The notes: generated by a model from the letters alone, not told the origin. Counted from the first letter of the stretch, positions 33,847-43,732 are shown. The stretch is DNA of 64,000 nucleotides from Psychrobacillus sp. FSL H8-0483 (GCF_038637725.1 NZ_CP152052.1:1967501-2031500), one strand, 5' to 3'. Numbers and translations: made by a program.

Positions 33847-33987
33847 ATGAAACACAAAAGGAATATTCTTACAATAATGTCTGTTATTTTATCAACAGGT
33901 TTACTATTCGGATGCAACGGTGTCGATGAAGATGAGCCGGACCCAACTGAAGAACCTTCAGAGCAGCAAAAAGATAATAATCAATAA
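33847..33987 (+). CDS. Tiny acidic lipoprotein (46 aa)
   Basis: ATG 33847 follows TGGAGGGATTAGG. The product is a 46-residue lipoprotein precursor: basic MKHKRN, a hydrophobic stretch, lipobox LLFGC with the Cys at residue 23, then a short acidic Asp/Glu/Pro tail (DEDEPDPTEEPSEQQ). The mature peptide is about 24 residues, anchored outside the membrane. A strong terminator follows. Tiny lipoproteins of this build are common and uncharacterised in Bacillus. Confidence 0.65.
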   Translation: MKHKRNILTIMSVILSTGLLFGCNGVDEDEPDPTEEPSEQQKDNNQ

Positions 33988-34024
33988 TTGTTCGTTTATA
34001 AACAAAAATTTTTGAATTATAATA

Positions 34025-34055
34025 ACATCGTTCTAAACAGAACGGTGTTTTTTGT
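34025..34055 (+). terminator. Terminator of the tiny lipoprotein gene
   Basis: AACATCGTTCT, loop AAAC and AGAACGGTGTTTTTTG. Confidence 0.8.
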
Positions 34056-34068
34056 TTGATTGGAATCA

Positions 34069-34197
34069 TAGGGGGATGGTTTATCAAAGAATTACTATAC
34101 TGCTGTAAAACCAATACTTACACTACTAGGAGAGAAACGAGTTAAGCTAGTCGCTCGTGAAGTATCGGATACACATCGGATACATATCCCGATCTAA
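34069..34197 (+). pseudogene. C-terminal remnant of an unidentified gene
   Basis: An open frame without a start reads [19 protein letters not shown] then [19 protein letters not shown], ending at TAA 34195-34197. It has the codon pattern of a real gene end, but the family is not recognised. It lies left of a chain of repeat fragments. Confidence 0.35.
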
Positions 34198-34215
34198 GTT
34201 AGGGCGAAACTCTTA

Positions 34216-34372
34216 GTTTTTACGAGGGCACTGAAAAATTATAAAGTAGTATTTTTTTTATACTATTTTTTTGCGGAAAATTCACTTTACTTAAAAGGAT
34301 TTAGCGCGGCGGTATGAGACTCCTGCGGGATAAGCGTTTTTGGCTGCATGGATGGCTAACGGGGACTTTTGT
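34216..34372. repeat. Mosaic of repeat fragments, including truncated MITE
   Basis: CGAGGGCACTGAAAAA and GGATTTAGCGCGGCGG, then GAGACTCCTGCGGGATAAG, match the left half of the MITE at 3179-3556. They run directly into TGCATGGATGGCTAACGGGG of the interspersed repeat. It shows that these families recombine into mosaics. Confidence 0.6.
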
Positions 34373-34432
34373 TGAAGAAGGACCACTATGAGTAATCAAA
34401 CTTTTTTAATGAAAATACAAACTAAATCATAA

Positions 34433-34480
34433 GAAAAGAATCCATGTTGACTAATCTTTTTTCAAAATGGATTCTTTTTA
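34433..34480. terminator. Bidirectional terminator downstream of kdpE
   Basis: AAAAGAATCCAT and ATGGATTCTTTTTATTT pair around a long loop. Confidence 0.65.
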
Positions 34481-34570
34481 TTTACCCTAATTATAGGTGA
34501 TCAGGAGGAACTATTGATTAATCATTATTTCGAATGTTACCCCCTAAATTTTGCGAAGTATAGATATTAT

Positions 34571-35275
34571 TTATTCGTCACCGCCATAGCGTAGCATTCG
34601 GTATCCAACTCGTATGTGCGTCTGGATATATTTGGGGTTGGCTGGGTTCTCTTCAATTTTCTTACGGAGCGTCGCCATAAAAACACGCAGGCTAGGGACA
34701 TCCGACTGAAGTACGGTTTGCCACACCTCCTTGAGTAGAAAATTATGTGTCAGAACTTTCCCAACATGCTTTGAGAGCACGACTAACAACTTATACTCAA
34801 TAGGTGTTAAATGTACTTCCTCTCCACGCACGAATACTGTGTTTGCTAAATAATCAATTTGTAAATTTCCGTTCACAAAAACCGGCTGCTCCTGTTCCAA
34901 ATTACGCTCGCTCGCACTTCTTCTTAGTGCTACTCGAATACGAGCAAGTAGCTCGTCTACGCTAAAGGGCTTCGTCACGTAATCATCCGCACCAGCATCG
35001 AGGGCATTGATTTTATCAGATTCTTCGCCTCGCGCACTTACTACTATGATAGGGGTTTGAGACCAGCTACGGATTTTTTGAATAATGTCAATGCCGTCCA
35101 TATCCGGTAGACCTAGATCTAGAATAATCACATCTGGCTTCATCGAGAGTGCCTTTTGCAGTGCACTTTGACCATCTTGTGCAATATCGTATTCGTATTG
35201 CTGCGTATTTAATGTCATTTTGATCAAGTTACCGATAGCTACATCATCTTCGACCACAAGGATTCGTTTATTCAT
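34571..35275 (-). CDS. kdpE: KdpE response regulator
   Basis: This 234-residue OmpR-type regulator has a receiver with E9-D10-D11, phospho-acceptor D53 (ILDLGLPDMDG) and K in VTKPFSVDEL. A winged helix follows (LTPIEYKLLVVLSKH; SLRVFMATLRKKIEENPANP; IRVGYRMLRYG). The sequence pattern LRVFMATLRKKIE is diagnostic of KdpE. Its start overlaps the kdpD stop by 8 bases. It activates kdpFABC when KdpD signals low K+ or osmotic stress. Confidence 0.95.
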   Translation of the reverse strand: MNKRILVVEDDVAIGNLIKMTLNTQQYEYDIAQDGQSALQKALSMKPDVIILDLGLPDMDGIDIIQKIRSWSQTPIIVVSARGEESDKINALDAGADDYVTKPFSVDELLARIRVALRRSASERNLEQEQPVFVNGNLQIDYLANTVFVRGEEVHLTPIEYKLLVVLSKHVGKVLTHNFLLKEVWQTVLQSDVPSLRVFMATLRKKIEENPANPKYIQTHIRVGYRMLRYGGDE

Positions 35276-37979
35276 CGATATTCACAACTCCTTTTTTAAG
35301 TGAAAAATTAAAAATTGTACCCAGCGGTTCATTATCCAAAACAGTTAGTTCACTTCCGTGTAATTTTAAGATCGTTTGGCACAATGCTAAACCGAGTCCT
35401 AGACCACGCCGGCTGTCACTTCGCTGTACCTTACCTGTTGTAAAAGGTTCAAACAGCATTGCCTTTACTGAATCCTCAATTCCTGGTCCATTATCCACAA
35501 TGTTAAAGTGCACATAGTTATCCACTTCCTTTGCAGTTAAGATTATCTCGCTACCTGCCGGCGTGTAGGTCAGTGCATTGTCGATAATGTTGATGAGCAC
35601 CTGAATAATGAGACGTGCATCCATCAATGCCAATAGTAATTCTGGCTCTACATGATAAGAGATTTGGTGCGTATTGTTTATGCGGACGACATGCAAAAGT
35701 GCTTCCTGCATAATATCTTCCACAAGTTCTGGCTGTATCTCAATTGCAAGTTTTCCATCATCAAGTCTTGAAACGGCAAGTAAGTTTTCAACCATTTGAA
35801 CGAGCCATTTAGAGTTGCTATAAATATCGCGGTATAGTTGAGTTTTTTCAGATTCATGAATCTGTTCGCCGCGTGTCAACAATATATCGGCATTTCCTGA
35901 AATGCTAGTAAGAGGTGTCCTTAAATCATGGGATATTGCTCGTAAAAGGTTTGCTCGCATTTGTTCAAGCTCTGCTTCTCGAGCAACTTCTTCATTCAAC
36001 TTCTGTAAATACCATTTATCAAGAGCGAACGAAAAGTCATTGATGACGGCATGTAAAATATGACGTTCAAACGCAGGTAACGGCGATTCTTTTGATAGAG
36101 CGATTCCGATAACACCTTTTACATTGCCACCAGATACGAACGGTAAATAGTAGGCTTGTGCTTCTGGAAAGATATCTGTTGACACACCTGCTACGTGCTT
36201 ATTACTGGCAACCCAGCTCACTATGCCACGCTCGCTTGCATTGTAAAACATTGCTGCCACTTCTTTATTTTCTAAAGTCGTCATACTATCTGTTCGAAAA
36301 AAAACAGACTTCACTATCAATTTATTGTCTATTTCAAAGAATTCAACTGGCTTTTCTACTAGTTTTACAATTTGAGACATGCCTTCATTGATGATTTCTT
36401 CTATTGACTTTGCGTGTTGTAATTTACGATTTGTTTCTAGCAACACTTCCATTCGATAAGACTTACGAACTGCAACGACAGCCTGCTCCTTTACTTTTCT
36501 AGTTAGACTACTTGTAATAAAACCGGAAAGGAACATGATTAAAAACGTCATTGGGTAATCACGGTGGTATGCTTCAAATGAAAACCGTGGCTCGGTAAAG
36601 AAAAAGTTGAAGATGAGCACTGCCCCTAGCGAGCTAATGATGCTGACCATCCAACCGGATGTCCATGTTGCAAGTACTAACACGCCTAAAATATAGATGG
36701 TGATAATATTCGATTCACTAACTCCGATTGCTAAGAAAAACAGACCAATGAATGATGCCAAACCGAACACGATTGCCATTTTAAGCAAATCCATCCACTC
36801 AAACTTTAGCTGAGGCTTTATTTCTGGAAAGCGCATCGGTTCATTGTCTTCATCAGGTACAATATGTATTGCTAAGTTTGGTATAAAGTCATTAAAACGA
36901 TCGCTTATTTTGGAATTAGGAAGCCACCATTTCTTTTTCATAGCTGTTCTTCCTATTACAAGCTTCGTCACACCGCTTATTTGTGCATAATTCGCAAGCG
37001 CTGCTGCTACATCATCTTCCTGTACGATTACTATATGACCACCAAGCTGTTCTGTCAGTTTGATGTGCTGCTGTAGTCGCTCGGAGTTCGCTTCGTTCCG
37101 ATCATTTGTTTTCACTTTTTGTACATAAAGTGCTGTAAATTTACCATGTAAGGCCTGTGCAAGTCTAGCTGCTGTCCGAATAACTTTTGCATTGGTTGGT
37201 GAACTACTGATACCTACCAATATATGCTCCTCTACATGAGCACTTTGGCTGAAAGTGTCGTTCTTTTGTGTCTGTTGATGATAAATTGTGTCTGCAGTTC
37301 GGCGTAGTGCGATTTCACGAAGCGCCACCAGATTCTGTTTTCGGAAAAAAAAGTCCATCGCTTTTTCTGCTTGTTTTAAGTGATATATTTTACCTTCTTT
37401 TAATCGTTGAATTAAATCGTCTGGTTCAAGATCCACTAGCTTTATTTGTGCTGCATGATCAATTAAGTAATCTGGAATGCGCTCGCGTACCTTCACCCCA
37501 GTGATTTCTTCCACCAAATCGTGAAGGCTTTCAATATGCTGGATATTAACAGTCGTATATACATGGATGCCTTTTGCAAGCAATTCTTCCACGTCACCAA
37601 AACGTTTTAAGTGGCGCATCGTTGGTACATTTGAATGAGCCAACTCATCAATCAGTACAAGCTCTGGATTACGTTTAAGTACCGCATCGATGTCCAGTTC
37701 TACAAAAGTCTTTCCTTTATAGTTTATTTTTCTAGTTGGTATTAGCTCAAGCCCTTCAAGTAAAGCTGCTGTTTCGGGTCGAGGATGTGGTTCTACATAA
37801 CCGACCACAACATCTGTACCGAGTTTTTTTGCTTGTTGGGCAGCATCTAGCATCGCGTATGTTTTACCTACTCCCGCGGCATATCCAAGAAAAATTTTTA
37901 GTCTTCCTACGTTTGCTTCTTTTTCTTCTTGTTTAATCTGTGCTAATAACGCCTCTGGACTTGGACGTGTGTCTTCCAT
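35268..37979 (-). CDS. kdpD: KdpD sensor histidine kinase
   Basis: Start ATG 37979 with AGAGGTGAAGG upstream (903 residues, full length). Domain order: N-terminal KdpD ATP-binding domain with Walker A GYAAGVGKTYAML and DELAHSNVPTMRH; a UspA-like domain (about residues 250-370, ILVGISSSPTNAKVIR); four clustered membrane helices (about 400-500); a GAF-like region; HisKA with AISHDLRTPLTSI; and the ATPase DNGPGIEDS and GLGLGLALC. It senses K+ limitation and turgor; c-di-AMP binds the Usp domain in some Firmicutes. It is first in the kdpDE operon and divergent from kdpFABC. Confidence 0.96.
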   Translation of the reverse strand: MEDTRPSPEALLAQIKQEEKEANVGRLKIFLGYAAGVGKTYAMLDAAQQAKKLGTDVVVGYVEPHPRPETAALLEGLELIPTRKINYKGKTFVELDIDAVLKRNPELVLIDELAHSNVPTMRHLKRFGDVEELLAKGIHVYTTVNIQHIESLHDLVEEITGVKVRERIPDYLIDHAAQIKLVDLEPDDLIQRLKEGKIYHLKQAEKAMDFFFRKQNLVALREIALRRTADTIYHQQTQKNDTFSQSAHVEEHILVGISSSPTNAKVIRTAARLAQALHGKFTALYVQKVKTNDRNEANSERLQQHIKLTEQLGGHIVIVQEDDVAAALANYAQISGVTKLVIGRTAMKKKWWLPNSKISDRFNDFIPNLAIHIVPDEDNEPMRFPEIKPQLKFEWMDLLKMAIVFGLASFIGLFFLAIGVSESNIITIYILGVLVLATWTSGWMVSIISSLGAVLIFNFFFTEPRFSFEAYHRDYPMTFLIMFLSGFITSSLTRKVKEQAVVAVRKSYRMEVLLETNRKLQHAKSIEEIINEGMSQIVKLVEKPVEFFEIDNKLIVKSVFFRTDSMTTLENKEVAAMFYNASERGIVSWVASNKHVAGVSTDIFPEAQAYYLPFVSGGNVKGVIGIALSKESPLPAFERHILHAVINDFSFALDKWYLQKLNEEVAREAELEQMRANLLRAISHDLRTPLTSISGNADILLTRGEQIHESEKTQLYRDIYSNSKWLVQMVENLLAVSRLDDGKLAIEIQPELVEDIMQEALLHVVRINNTHQISYHVEPELLLALMDARLIIQVLINIIDNALTYTPAGSEIILTAKEVDNYVHFNIVDNGPGIEDSVKAMLFEPFTTGKVQRSDSRRGLGLGLALCQTILKLHGSELTVLDNEPLGTIFNFSLKKGVVNIDE

Positions 37980-38016
37980 CACCCTTCACCTCTCTTCTAT
38001 TATAACTCCAATTACC

Positions 38017-38057
38017 ATTAAGACCGCGTAAAGATTTAACCTTTATACCGTCTTAAT
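38017..38057. promoter_or_regulatory. Interrupted dyad between kdpD and kdpF, candidate KdpE operator
   Basis: ATTAAGAC (38017-38024) and GTCTTAAT (38050-38057) are perfect inverted arms that enclose a smaller dyad TAAAG/CTTTA. A TATAAT for kdpD lies next to it on the minus strand (about 38001-38006) with no good -35, as expected for an activator-dependent promoter. It is the only strong symmetry in this 150-base divergent region. Confidence 0.6.
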
Positions 38058-38140
38058 ATAAAACGCTTTTTCCTAACACTACATTAATTTGAATTACATT
38101 ATGATAAAAACATCCAACAGAGGAAGGGATGATTCAATTG

Positions 38141-38230
38141 ATGGACGTTTATATGATTGGTTTGCTAGTCATTAGTTTTGCTAGTCTTTATGGACTGACA
38201 ATTTGGTGTTACAAGCAAGTAAATCATTAA
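38141..38230 (+). CDS. Small membrane protein upstream of kdpF (29-33 aa)
   Basis: ATG 38141 gives MDVYMIGLLVISFASLYGLT and a short polar end (29 residues); in-frame TTG 38138 and ATG 38129 would add up to 4 residues. AGAGGAAGG lies upstream, and its distance to TTG 38138 is best. It is a single membrane helix ending in WCYKQVNH. It lies 13 bases before kdpF and is co-transcribed. It is likely an accessory Kdp micro-subunit; similar short ORFs occur before kdp operons in some bacilli. Confidence 0.6.
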   Translation: MDVYMIGLLVISFASLYGLTIWCYKQVNH

Positions 38231-38243
38231 GGGGGAAATAGTT

Positions 38244-38324
38244 ATGTGGTTAGGATTGGGGATTATCATCGTATTGCTATTCGGCTATCTAGGTCATGCA
38301 TTACTTTATCCAGAAAACTATTAA
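38244..38324 (+). CDS. kdpF: KdpF small subunit
   Basis: ATG 38244 follows AAGGGGGAAA. The 26-residue product, MWLGLGIIIVLLFGYLGHAL then LYPENY, has the KdpF form: one helix ending in the conserved L-x-x-A-L-x-x-P-E. KdpF stabilises the KdpABC complex in the membrane. Confidence 0.88.
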   Translation: MWLGLGIIIVLLFGYLGHALLYPENY

Positions 38325-38462
38325 CTTGAATCAGTAAATAATAACTGCTGATTCAAGTTAAGCCTCCGGCGGATGTCACAAATTTTGAAAGGAGTTAATT
38401 GCGCAAGCGCAATTCAAAATTTGGACGCAATTACGCCGGGGCGTAATTGATAATACCTTTAG
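38325..38462. repeat. Three consecutive palindromes between kdpF and kdpA
   Basis: First, AACTTGAATCAG/CTGATTCAAGTT at the kdpF stop (about 38322-38360). Second, a nested stem CAAATTTTGAA/TTCAAAATTTG with AATTGCGC/GCGCAATT inside. Third, CAATTACGCC/GGCGTAATTG. The block starting GCCTCCGGCGGATGTCAC looks like an interspersed palindromic repeat of this bacterial group. Lying inside the operon, it could attenuate or protect the kdpA mRNA. Confidence 0.65.
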
Positions 38463-38474
38463 GAGGTAGGGAGT

Positions 38475-40169
38475 ATGTGGCAAATAGCCATTGTTTTAGT
38501 CATTTATTTACCACTAGTCATTCTAGCTGGTCATTATTTGTATCAGGTGACCATGCAGAAAAAGACGTGGCTCGATCCGGTGTTGAACCGAGTCGATAAT
38601 GTTATCTACAAATTTTGTGGCATCAAGCAAGCTGATATGACCGGGAAGCAATATGTACTGGCACTGATTCTTTCGAATGCCTTTATGGTATTCATAGGTT
38701 ACGTCTTATTGCGGATTCAGTCAGCTTCATTTTTAAACCCAAATGGCATTGATAATATGGAAGCGACGCTTTCTTTCAATACAATAATTTCTTTTATGAC
38801 GAATACAAATCTTCAACATTACAGTGGTGAATCAGGATTAAGTTATTTGTCTCAGATGCTTGTCATCACGTTTATGATGTTTACGTCTGCGGCTACCGGT
38901 TATGCAGCGTGCATGGCTTTCTGTAGACGATTAGTGGCGAAGACGGATACACTAGGCAATTTTTTTGTGGACTTTGTACGTGTGATTACACGTGTATTAA
39001 TGCCAATTTCTATTGTTGTTGCAATGATCTTAGTATCTGAGGGTTCTCCACAAACCCTCAGTTCGAATAAAACCGTACAGACGATAGAGGGCAAAATGCA
39101 GGATATCGCTCTTGGACCTATAGCATCTCTAGAATCTATTAAGCATGTAGGTACAAATGGTGGAGGGTTTAACGGGGCCAACTCAACTACTCCGTTTGAA
39201 AATCCTACTGTTATTTCAAACATTGTAGAAATGCTTTCTATGATGCTGTTGCCGGGTGCTTGTGTTGTTGCATTTGGCTTAATGGTTGCCCACCGCCGTA
39301 AGAAAACGATAATTGGAAAACAAGGATTAGTTATTTTTTCAGCAATGAGTATTCTGTTTCTAATCGGATTGGTTACTTGTTATGTGGCAGAGCGTGCAGG
39401 GAACCCGATTATTAGTGAACTTGGCATTACTCAAGATCTTGGCAGTATGGAAGGGAAGGAAATGCGATTTGGCGTCGCACAATCAGCATTGTTCACTACT
39501 GTGACAACTGCTTTTACAACAGGCTCAGTCAATAATATGCATGACACCTTAACGCCAATCGGTGGACTTGTACCGATGTTTAATATGATGTTAAACGTTG
39601 TGTTTGGAGGCAAGGGGGTCGGCCTAATGAACATGATGATGTATGTACTGTTGACTATTTTCATCGCCTGTCTAATGATTGGTCGAACTCCTCAGTTTTT
39701 AGGAAAGAAAATCGAGGAAAAAGAAATGAAGTTAATAGCACTCTGTATACTAATCCACCCTGCAATTATACTAGCGTTTTCAGCGCTTGCTGTGTCAGTA
39801 ACCGCAGGGGTAGATGGAATCACAAATCCAGGTGCACATGGATTATCGCAAGTATTGTATGAATTTGCGTCTTCCTCAGCAAACAATGGCTCTGGTTTTG
39901 AAGGGTTAGCTGATAACTCGACATTTTGGAACGTAACGACTGGCCTGGCGATGTTCTTTGGTCGCTATTTATCTATTATTATTCAACTAGCTATTGTATC
40001 ACTACTTGCTAAAAAATTATGGCATAGCGATTCAGTAGGGACATTGAAAACAGACAATGCAATGTTTACATTCCTGCTTGTCGCAATTGTACTGATGATT
40101 GGCGCTTTAACATTTTTACCTGCACTGGCACTCGGTCCAATTACAGAACATTTACAAATACGTTCTTGA
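38475..40169 (+). CDS. kdpA: KdpA potassium-transporting ATPase K+ channel subunit
   Basis: This 564-residue protein has AGGAGGTAGGG upstream. About ten membrane helices and selectivity-filter-like loops are present: GTNGGGFNGANSTTPFENP, TTAFTTGSVNNMHDTL, GGKGVGLMNMMM and SSANNGSGFEGLADN. The opening and end (LPALALGPITEHLQ) match full-length KdpA. It binds K+ and channels it to KdpB. It is 16 bases upstream of kdpB in one operon. All hallmark loops are present, so it should be functional. Confidence 0.96.
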   Translation: MWQIAIVLVIYLPLVILAGHYLYQVTMQKKTWLDPVLNRVDNVIYKFCGIKQADMTGKQYVLALILSNAFMVFIGYVLLRIQSASFLNPNGIDNMEATLSFNTIISFMTNTNLQHYSGESGLSYLSQMLVITFMMFTSAATGYAACMAFCRRLVAKTDTLGNFFVDFVRVITRVLMPISIVVAMILVSEGSPQTLSSNKTVQTIEGKMQDIALGPIASLESIKHVGTNGGGFNGANSTTPFENPTVISNIVEMLSMMLLPGACVVAFGLMVAHRRKKTIIGKQGLVIFSAMSILFLIGLVTCYVAERAGNPIISELGITQDLGSMEGKEMRFGVAQSALFTTVTTAFTTGSVNNMHDTLTPIGGLVPMFNMMLNVVFGGKGVGLMNMMMYVLLTIFIACLMIGRTPQFLGKKIEEKEMKLIALCILIHPAIILAFSALAVSVTAGVDGITNPGAHGLSQVLYEFASSSANNGSGFEGLADNSTFWNVTTGLAMFFGRYLSIIIQLAIVSLLAKKLWHSDSVGTLKTDNAMFTFLLVAIVLMIGALTFLPALALGPITEHLQIRS

Positions 40170-40184
40170 CGAGGAGAGACAATA

Positions 40185-42251
40185 ATGGAAACTGCTTCAA
40201 AGAAAAGTTTTATAACGCGTGATATTATGAAGAGCTCTATTTTAGGGGCTTTCAAGAAATTCAATCCGGTATATATGATAAAAAATCCTGTTATGTTCGT
40301 AGTAGAGATTGGGTTTATATTTGTCCTAATGCTAACTATTTTTCCGACAATGTTGGATGCTGGAGCAGGTGAACATGATCGTATCTATAATGCCATAGTA
40401 GCTTTTGTCCTGTTTATCACTATCTTATTTGCTAACTTTGCTGAATCTATTGCAGAAGGACGAGGAAAAGCACAAGTACAGACATTAAAGAAAACAAAAA
40501 CAGTGACGCAGGCGTGTGTACTACTTCCTGACGGATCTGAGGTCATGAAACAAGCACACGAGCTAACAAAAGGAGATATCGTCTTAGTGCAAGCCGGGGA
40601 AGTCATCCCAAACGACGGAGAAGTATTAGAAGGGATTGCAACAGTCGATGAGTCGGCTATCACTGGTGAATCAGCTCCTGTCGTGAAAGAACGTGGTGGC
40701 GACTTTTCATCTGTTACAGGTGGTACGACTGTTACAAGTGATTGGCTGAAAATAGAAATCACATCATTACCTGGCGAATCGTTCTTAGATAAAATGATTA
40801 CCCTTATCGAAGGAGCAAGTCGTAAAAAAACACCAAATGAGATTGCACTAAACACACTATTAGTTAGTTTAACGATTATTTTCTTACTAGTTGTAGTGAC
40901 ACTTTATCCGATGACCACTTACTTAAACGTGCATATTCCGATAGCAACGCTAATTGCACTGACAGTCTGCTTGATACCAACGACTATTGGAGGTCTATTA
41001 TCTGCAATCGGTATTGCGGGGATGGATCGTGTAACACAGTTCAATGTAATTGCTATGTCAGGAAGAGCTGTTGAGGCATGCGGTGACGTAGATACATTGA
41101 TTTTGGATAAAACAGGAACAATCACTTATGGTAACCGTATGGCATCTGAATTTACACCTGTGAAAGGAGTAAATAAAAAAGAGCTGATACGAGCTGCATG
41201 GCTAAGTTCACTGACTGACGACACACCAGAGGGGAAATCTATTTTATCACTCGCTTACAAATTAAACGTGGATACTGCTGATGAAAAAATGATTATTAAC
41301 ACGAGCGATCACATTTCATTCTCAGCGCAAACACGCATGAGTGGGCTTGATATGCAAAACGGCACTAAAATTCGTAAAGGTGCTTACGATACGATTAAAA
41401 AGGAAAGTATTGCTGCTGGTCATCCTATTCCTAAAGATTTAGAGGAGCTAGTCCATCAAGTATCAATAGTAGGAGGAACACCTCTAGTTGTAACGGAAAA
41501 CAATAAAATTTTAGGTGTCATTTATTTGAAAGATGTCGTGAAACCTGGTTTAAAGGAACGTTTTGAACAGCTTCGTGCAATGGGCATTAAAACAATTATG
41601 TGTACAGGTGATAACCCACTTACTGCCGCTTCCATCGCAAAAGAAGCAGGCGTGGATAGTTTTATCGCAGAAAGTAAGCCAGAAGATAAGATAAAGGTCA
41701 TTAAAGATGAGCAGGCACTTGGTAAGATTGTGGCAATGACTGGTGATGGTACAAATGATGCACCAGCCCTTGCGCAGGCAAATGTAGGGCTAGCGATGAA
41801 TTCTGGGACAAATGCAGCAAAAGAAGCAGCTAATATGGTGGATTTGGACTCAAACCCAACGAAAATTATCGAAGTTGTGGAAATCGGAAAACAATTGCTC
41901 ATGACTCGTGGTGCTCTCACGACATTTAGTATTGCGAATGATGTCGCAAAATACTTTGCTATTATTCCAGCAATGTTGATGGTGGCAGTACCAGAAATGA
42001 GCGTTCTAAACGTTATGATGCTGAATTCACCAACAAGCGCTATCGTCTCTGCATTGATTTTTAATGCGATCATTATACCAATGCTAATTCCAATTGCTAT
42101 GAAGGGAGTAAAATACAAGCCGATGAGTGCATCCAAATTATTAAGTAAGAACTTGCTAATTTATGGACTAGGCGGTATTATCGCTCCATTTATTGGTATT
42201 AAAATAATTGATTTAATTATTGGGCCAATTTTACACATGATGGGTCTATAG
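40185..42251 (+). CDS. kdpB: KdpB P-type ATPase subunit
   Basis: This 688-residue protein has the phosphorylation motif DKTGTIT with D308, the TGES actuator loop ([10 protein letters not shown]), [15 protein letters not shown] for Mg-ATP, and about seven helices. The N-terminal ARGKAQV-like region ([16 protein letters not shown]) contains the regulatory Ser-equivalent zone. It hydrolyses ATP to drive K+ through KdpA. GGAGAGAC precedes the ATG. It is full-length with no lesion. Confidence 0.97.
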   Translation: METASKKSFITRDIMKSSILGAFKKFNPVYMIKNPVMFVVEIGFIFVLMLTIFPTMLDAGAGEHDRIYNAIVAFVLFITILFANFAESIAEGRGKAQVQTLKKTKTVTQACVLLPDGSEVMKQAHELTKGDIVLVQAGEVIPNDGEVLEGIATVDESAITGESAPVVKERGGDFSSVTGGTTVTSDWLKIEITSLPGESFLDKMITLIEGASRKKTPNEIALNTLLVSLTIIFLLVVVTLYPMTTYLNVHIPIATLIALTVCLIPTTIGGLLSAIGIAGMDRVTQFNVIAMSGRAVEACGDVDTLILDKTGTITYGNRMASEFTPVKGVNKKELIRAAWLSSLTDDTPEGKSILSLAYKLNVDTADEKMIINTSDHISFSAQTRMSGLDMQNGTKIRKGAYDTIKKESIAAGHPIPKDLEELVHQVSIVGGTPLVVTENNKILGVIYLKDVVKPGLKERFEQLRAMGIKTIMCTGDNPLTAASIAKEAGVDSFIAESKPEDKIKVIKDEQALGKIVAMTGDGTNDAPALAQANVGLAMNSGTNAAKEAANMVDLDSNPTKIIEVVEIGKQLLMTRGALTTFSIANDVAKYFAIIPAMLMVAVPEMSVLNVMMLNSPTSAIVSALIFNAIIIPMLIPIAMKGVKYKPMSASKLLSKNLLIYGLGGIIAPFIGIKIIDLIIGPILHMMGL

Positions 42252-42264
42252 GAGGGAAAGCTTT

Positions 42265-42903
42265 ATGAAGGGATTTTTTGAAAACTCTAAACAAGCACTG
42301 CTGGTCACTTTAGTCATGTTTGTTTTATGTGGTTTAATATACCCATTTGCAGTCACAGGGATTGCTCAGTCATTTTTTAAACACGAGGCAAATGGTAGTT
42401 TAATAGAGGTGGATGGTAAAGTTGTAGGATCAGAAAAATTAGGTCAAGCATTTACTGCACCTGAGTATTTCTGGGGTCGCGTATCTTCTGTGAATTACAA
42501 TGTCTATACAAAAGAGGATACGGTGCCAGATGAAAATGGTGAAACAGCCTATAGTGGTGTTAGCTCAGGCACTTTCAATTACGCTCCGTCTAATCCAGAA
42601 CTGCAAAAACGAATAGAAGCAGATATTGAGGCATTTCTGAAATCTAATCCAAAAGTGAAGCGAGAAGAAATTCCTGCTGACTTGATGACCGCCTCTGGAT
42701 CCGGTCTAGATCCACATATTAGTGTGGATGCAGCGCAAATTCAAATAGAACGTGTTGCAAAGGCAAGCGGGATTTCTGTTGAGGAAGTGAAGGGAATTAT
42801 AAAAGCAAACACGGAGAGCCGTGTGTTAGGTGTAATGGGAGAAGATAAAGTCAACGTCCTAGCAACGAACTTGGATATATTAAAAAAAACGAAGGGAAGA
42901 TGA
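42265..42903 (+). CDS. kdpC: KdpC subunit
   Basis: This 212-residue protein starts 13 bases after kdpB (GGAGGGAAAG site). It has one N-terminal helix (LLVTLVMFVLCGLIYPFAVT). The outside domain has GSEKLGQAFTAPEYFWGR, SGSGLDPHISVDAAQIQIER and AKASGISVEEV, all typical of KdpC. It is the chaperone-like subunit that stabilises ATP binding by KdpB. It is the last gene of the kdpFABC operon. Confidence 0.96.
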   Translation: MKGFFENSKQALLVTLVMFVLCGLIYPFAVTGIAQSFFKHEANGSLIEVDGKVVGSEKLGQAFTAPEYFWGRVSSVNYNVYTKEDTVPDENGETAYSGVSSGTFNYAPSNPELQKRIEADIEAFLKSNPKVKREEIPADLMTASGSGLDPHISVDAAQIQIERVAKASGISVEEVKGIIKANTESRVLGVMGEDKVNVLATNLDILKKTKGR

Positions 42904-43318
42904 ATCGCAAAATATAGAATTTGTAAAACTTTTAACTTGGTATAACGAGAAGAGGTAGCAATAAAATAATTGAAATTCTTTGTTTAACAAGGGGGTGCAT
43001 TCCTTCAATAATAATTTTGATAGATGTATTTAAAGCCCATCGACAATGGTCAATGGGCTCTCAATACTAATCCTGTAAATACTTAATCGTATGGATAGCG
43101 ATAAGGAACTTTTTTCGTTTTCATAAGCAAGAAAAACAATGTGAGAGAAGAACGACTTTTTCAGATGAATATCAAATATGACTGTAAAACCGAGTCCTCC
43201 AAGAATAAGAACCTATACCGACGTCTAGTCAACAGTGCTTCCCAGACTGCTTTCGGTTCAGTGTAAAGCATTATCAACAAATAAAATAAGGGATATACCT
43301 TAGTTAATATTTTATCTG
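42904..43318. other. Gap after kdpC
   Basis: The gap holds a hairpin AGCCCAT ... ATGGGCT at about 43035-43061 that may end the kdp transcript, though its T-run is weak. The rest shows no start-codon/ribosome-site pair or RNA motif I recognise. Confidence 0.45.
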
Positions 43319-43576
43319 TTATTTCCTTGAACCTAATTGTTTTTTGAGTTTTTTTACTTCAGCCGTTAAATAGTCAATCTGTTTTTGCAAGTCTTTATTA
43401 TCGTTATTATTACTATTCGCTTGCTGTTGTTCTTCTAAAGCCAGTATAGCTGATATTGTAGAAATTCCATCGCCAAGTGTAGATATTGCTGAACCAATCA
43501 CTGCAAGCACAGCGGACTGATTTCCTGTTTGGAGGCTTGGACTATTTTGTCCATTGTTATTATTTTTATTATTCAA
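43319..43576 (-). CDS. Asn-rich coiled-coil hypothetical protein (85 aa)
   Basis: A TTG start at 43576 is supported by TGGAGG 9 bases upstream. The protein has an Asn/Gln-rich head (NNKNNNNGQNSPS), a hydrophobic Ala/Ile/Ser middle (VLAVIGSAISTLGDGISTIS), another Asn run and a C-terminal coiled coil (LQKQIDYLTAEVKKLKKQL). Small proteins of this build occur in spore-forming bacilli, sometimes as spore-layer components, but function is unknown. It is a single gene. Confidence 0.62.
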   Translation of the reverse strand: MNNKNNNNGQNSPSLQTGNQSAVLAVIGSAISTLGDGISTISAILALEEQQQANSNNNDNKDLQKQIDYLTAEVKKLKKQLGSRK

Positions 43577-43644
43577 GCTTTTATCCTCCAGTCAAAATAC
43601 CTTTTCCAACATTTTATGCATTCAGTATTATTTTGTGAAAGAGA

Positions 43645-43732
43645 CACGTAAATGCACAATTCGGCCATAATGTGCAATAGAAGAGAAGTTGCTTGTTCAA
43701 CTACCGGGGCAGTTTAGTTGAATAAGTACTTA
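43645..43732. repeat. Interspersed repeat, minimal palindromic form
   Basis: CGGCCATAATGTGCAATAG, then GTTCAACTACCGGGGCAG and TTTAGTTGAATAAG. Only the head block and the two arms are present; this is the shortest complete copy. Confidence 0.72.

Noticed and set aside
34571-42903. Possible c-di-AMP riboswitch upstream of kdp
   Set aside because: Some Bacillus kdp loci have one, but the 150-base divergent region is too short and shows only a simple dyad, with no ydaO-like conserved blocks.
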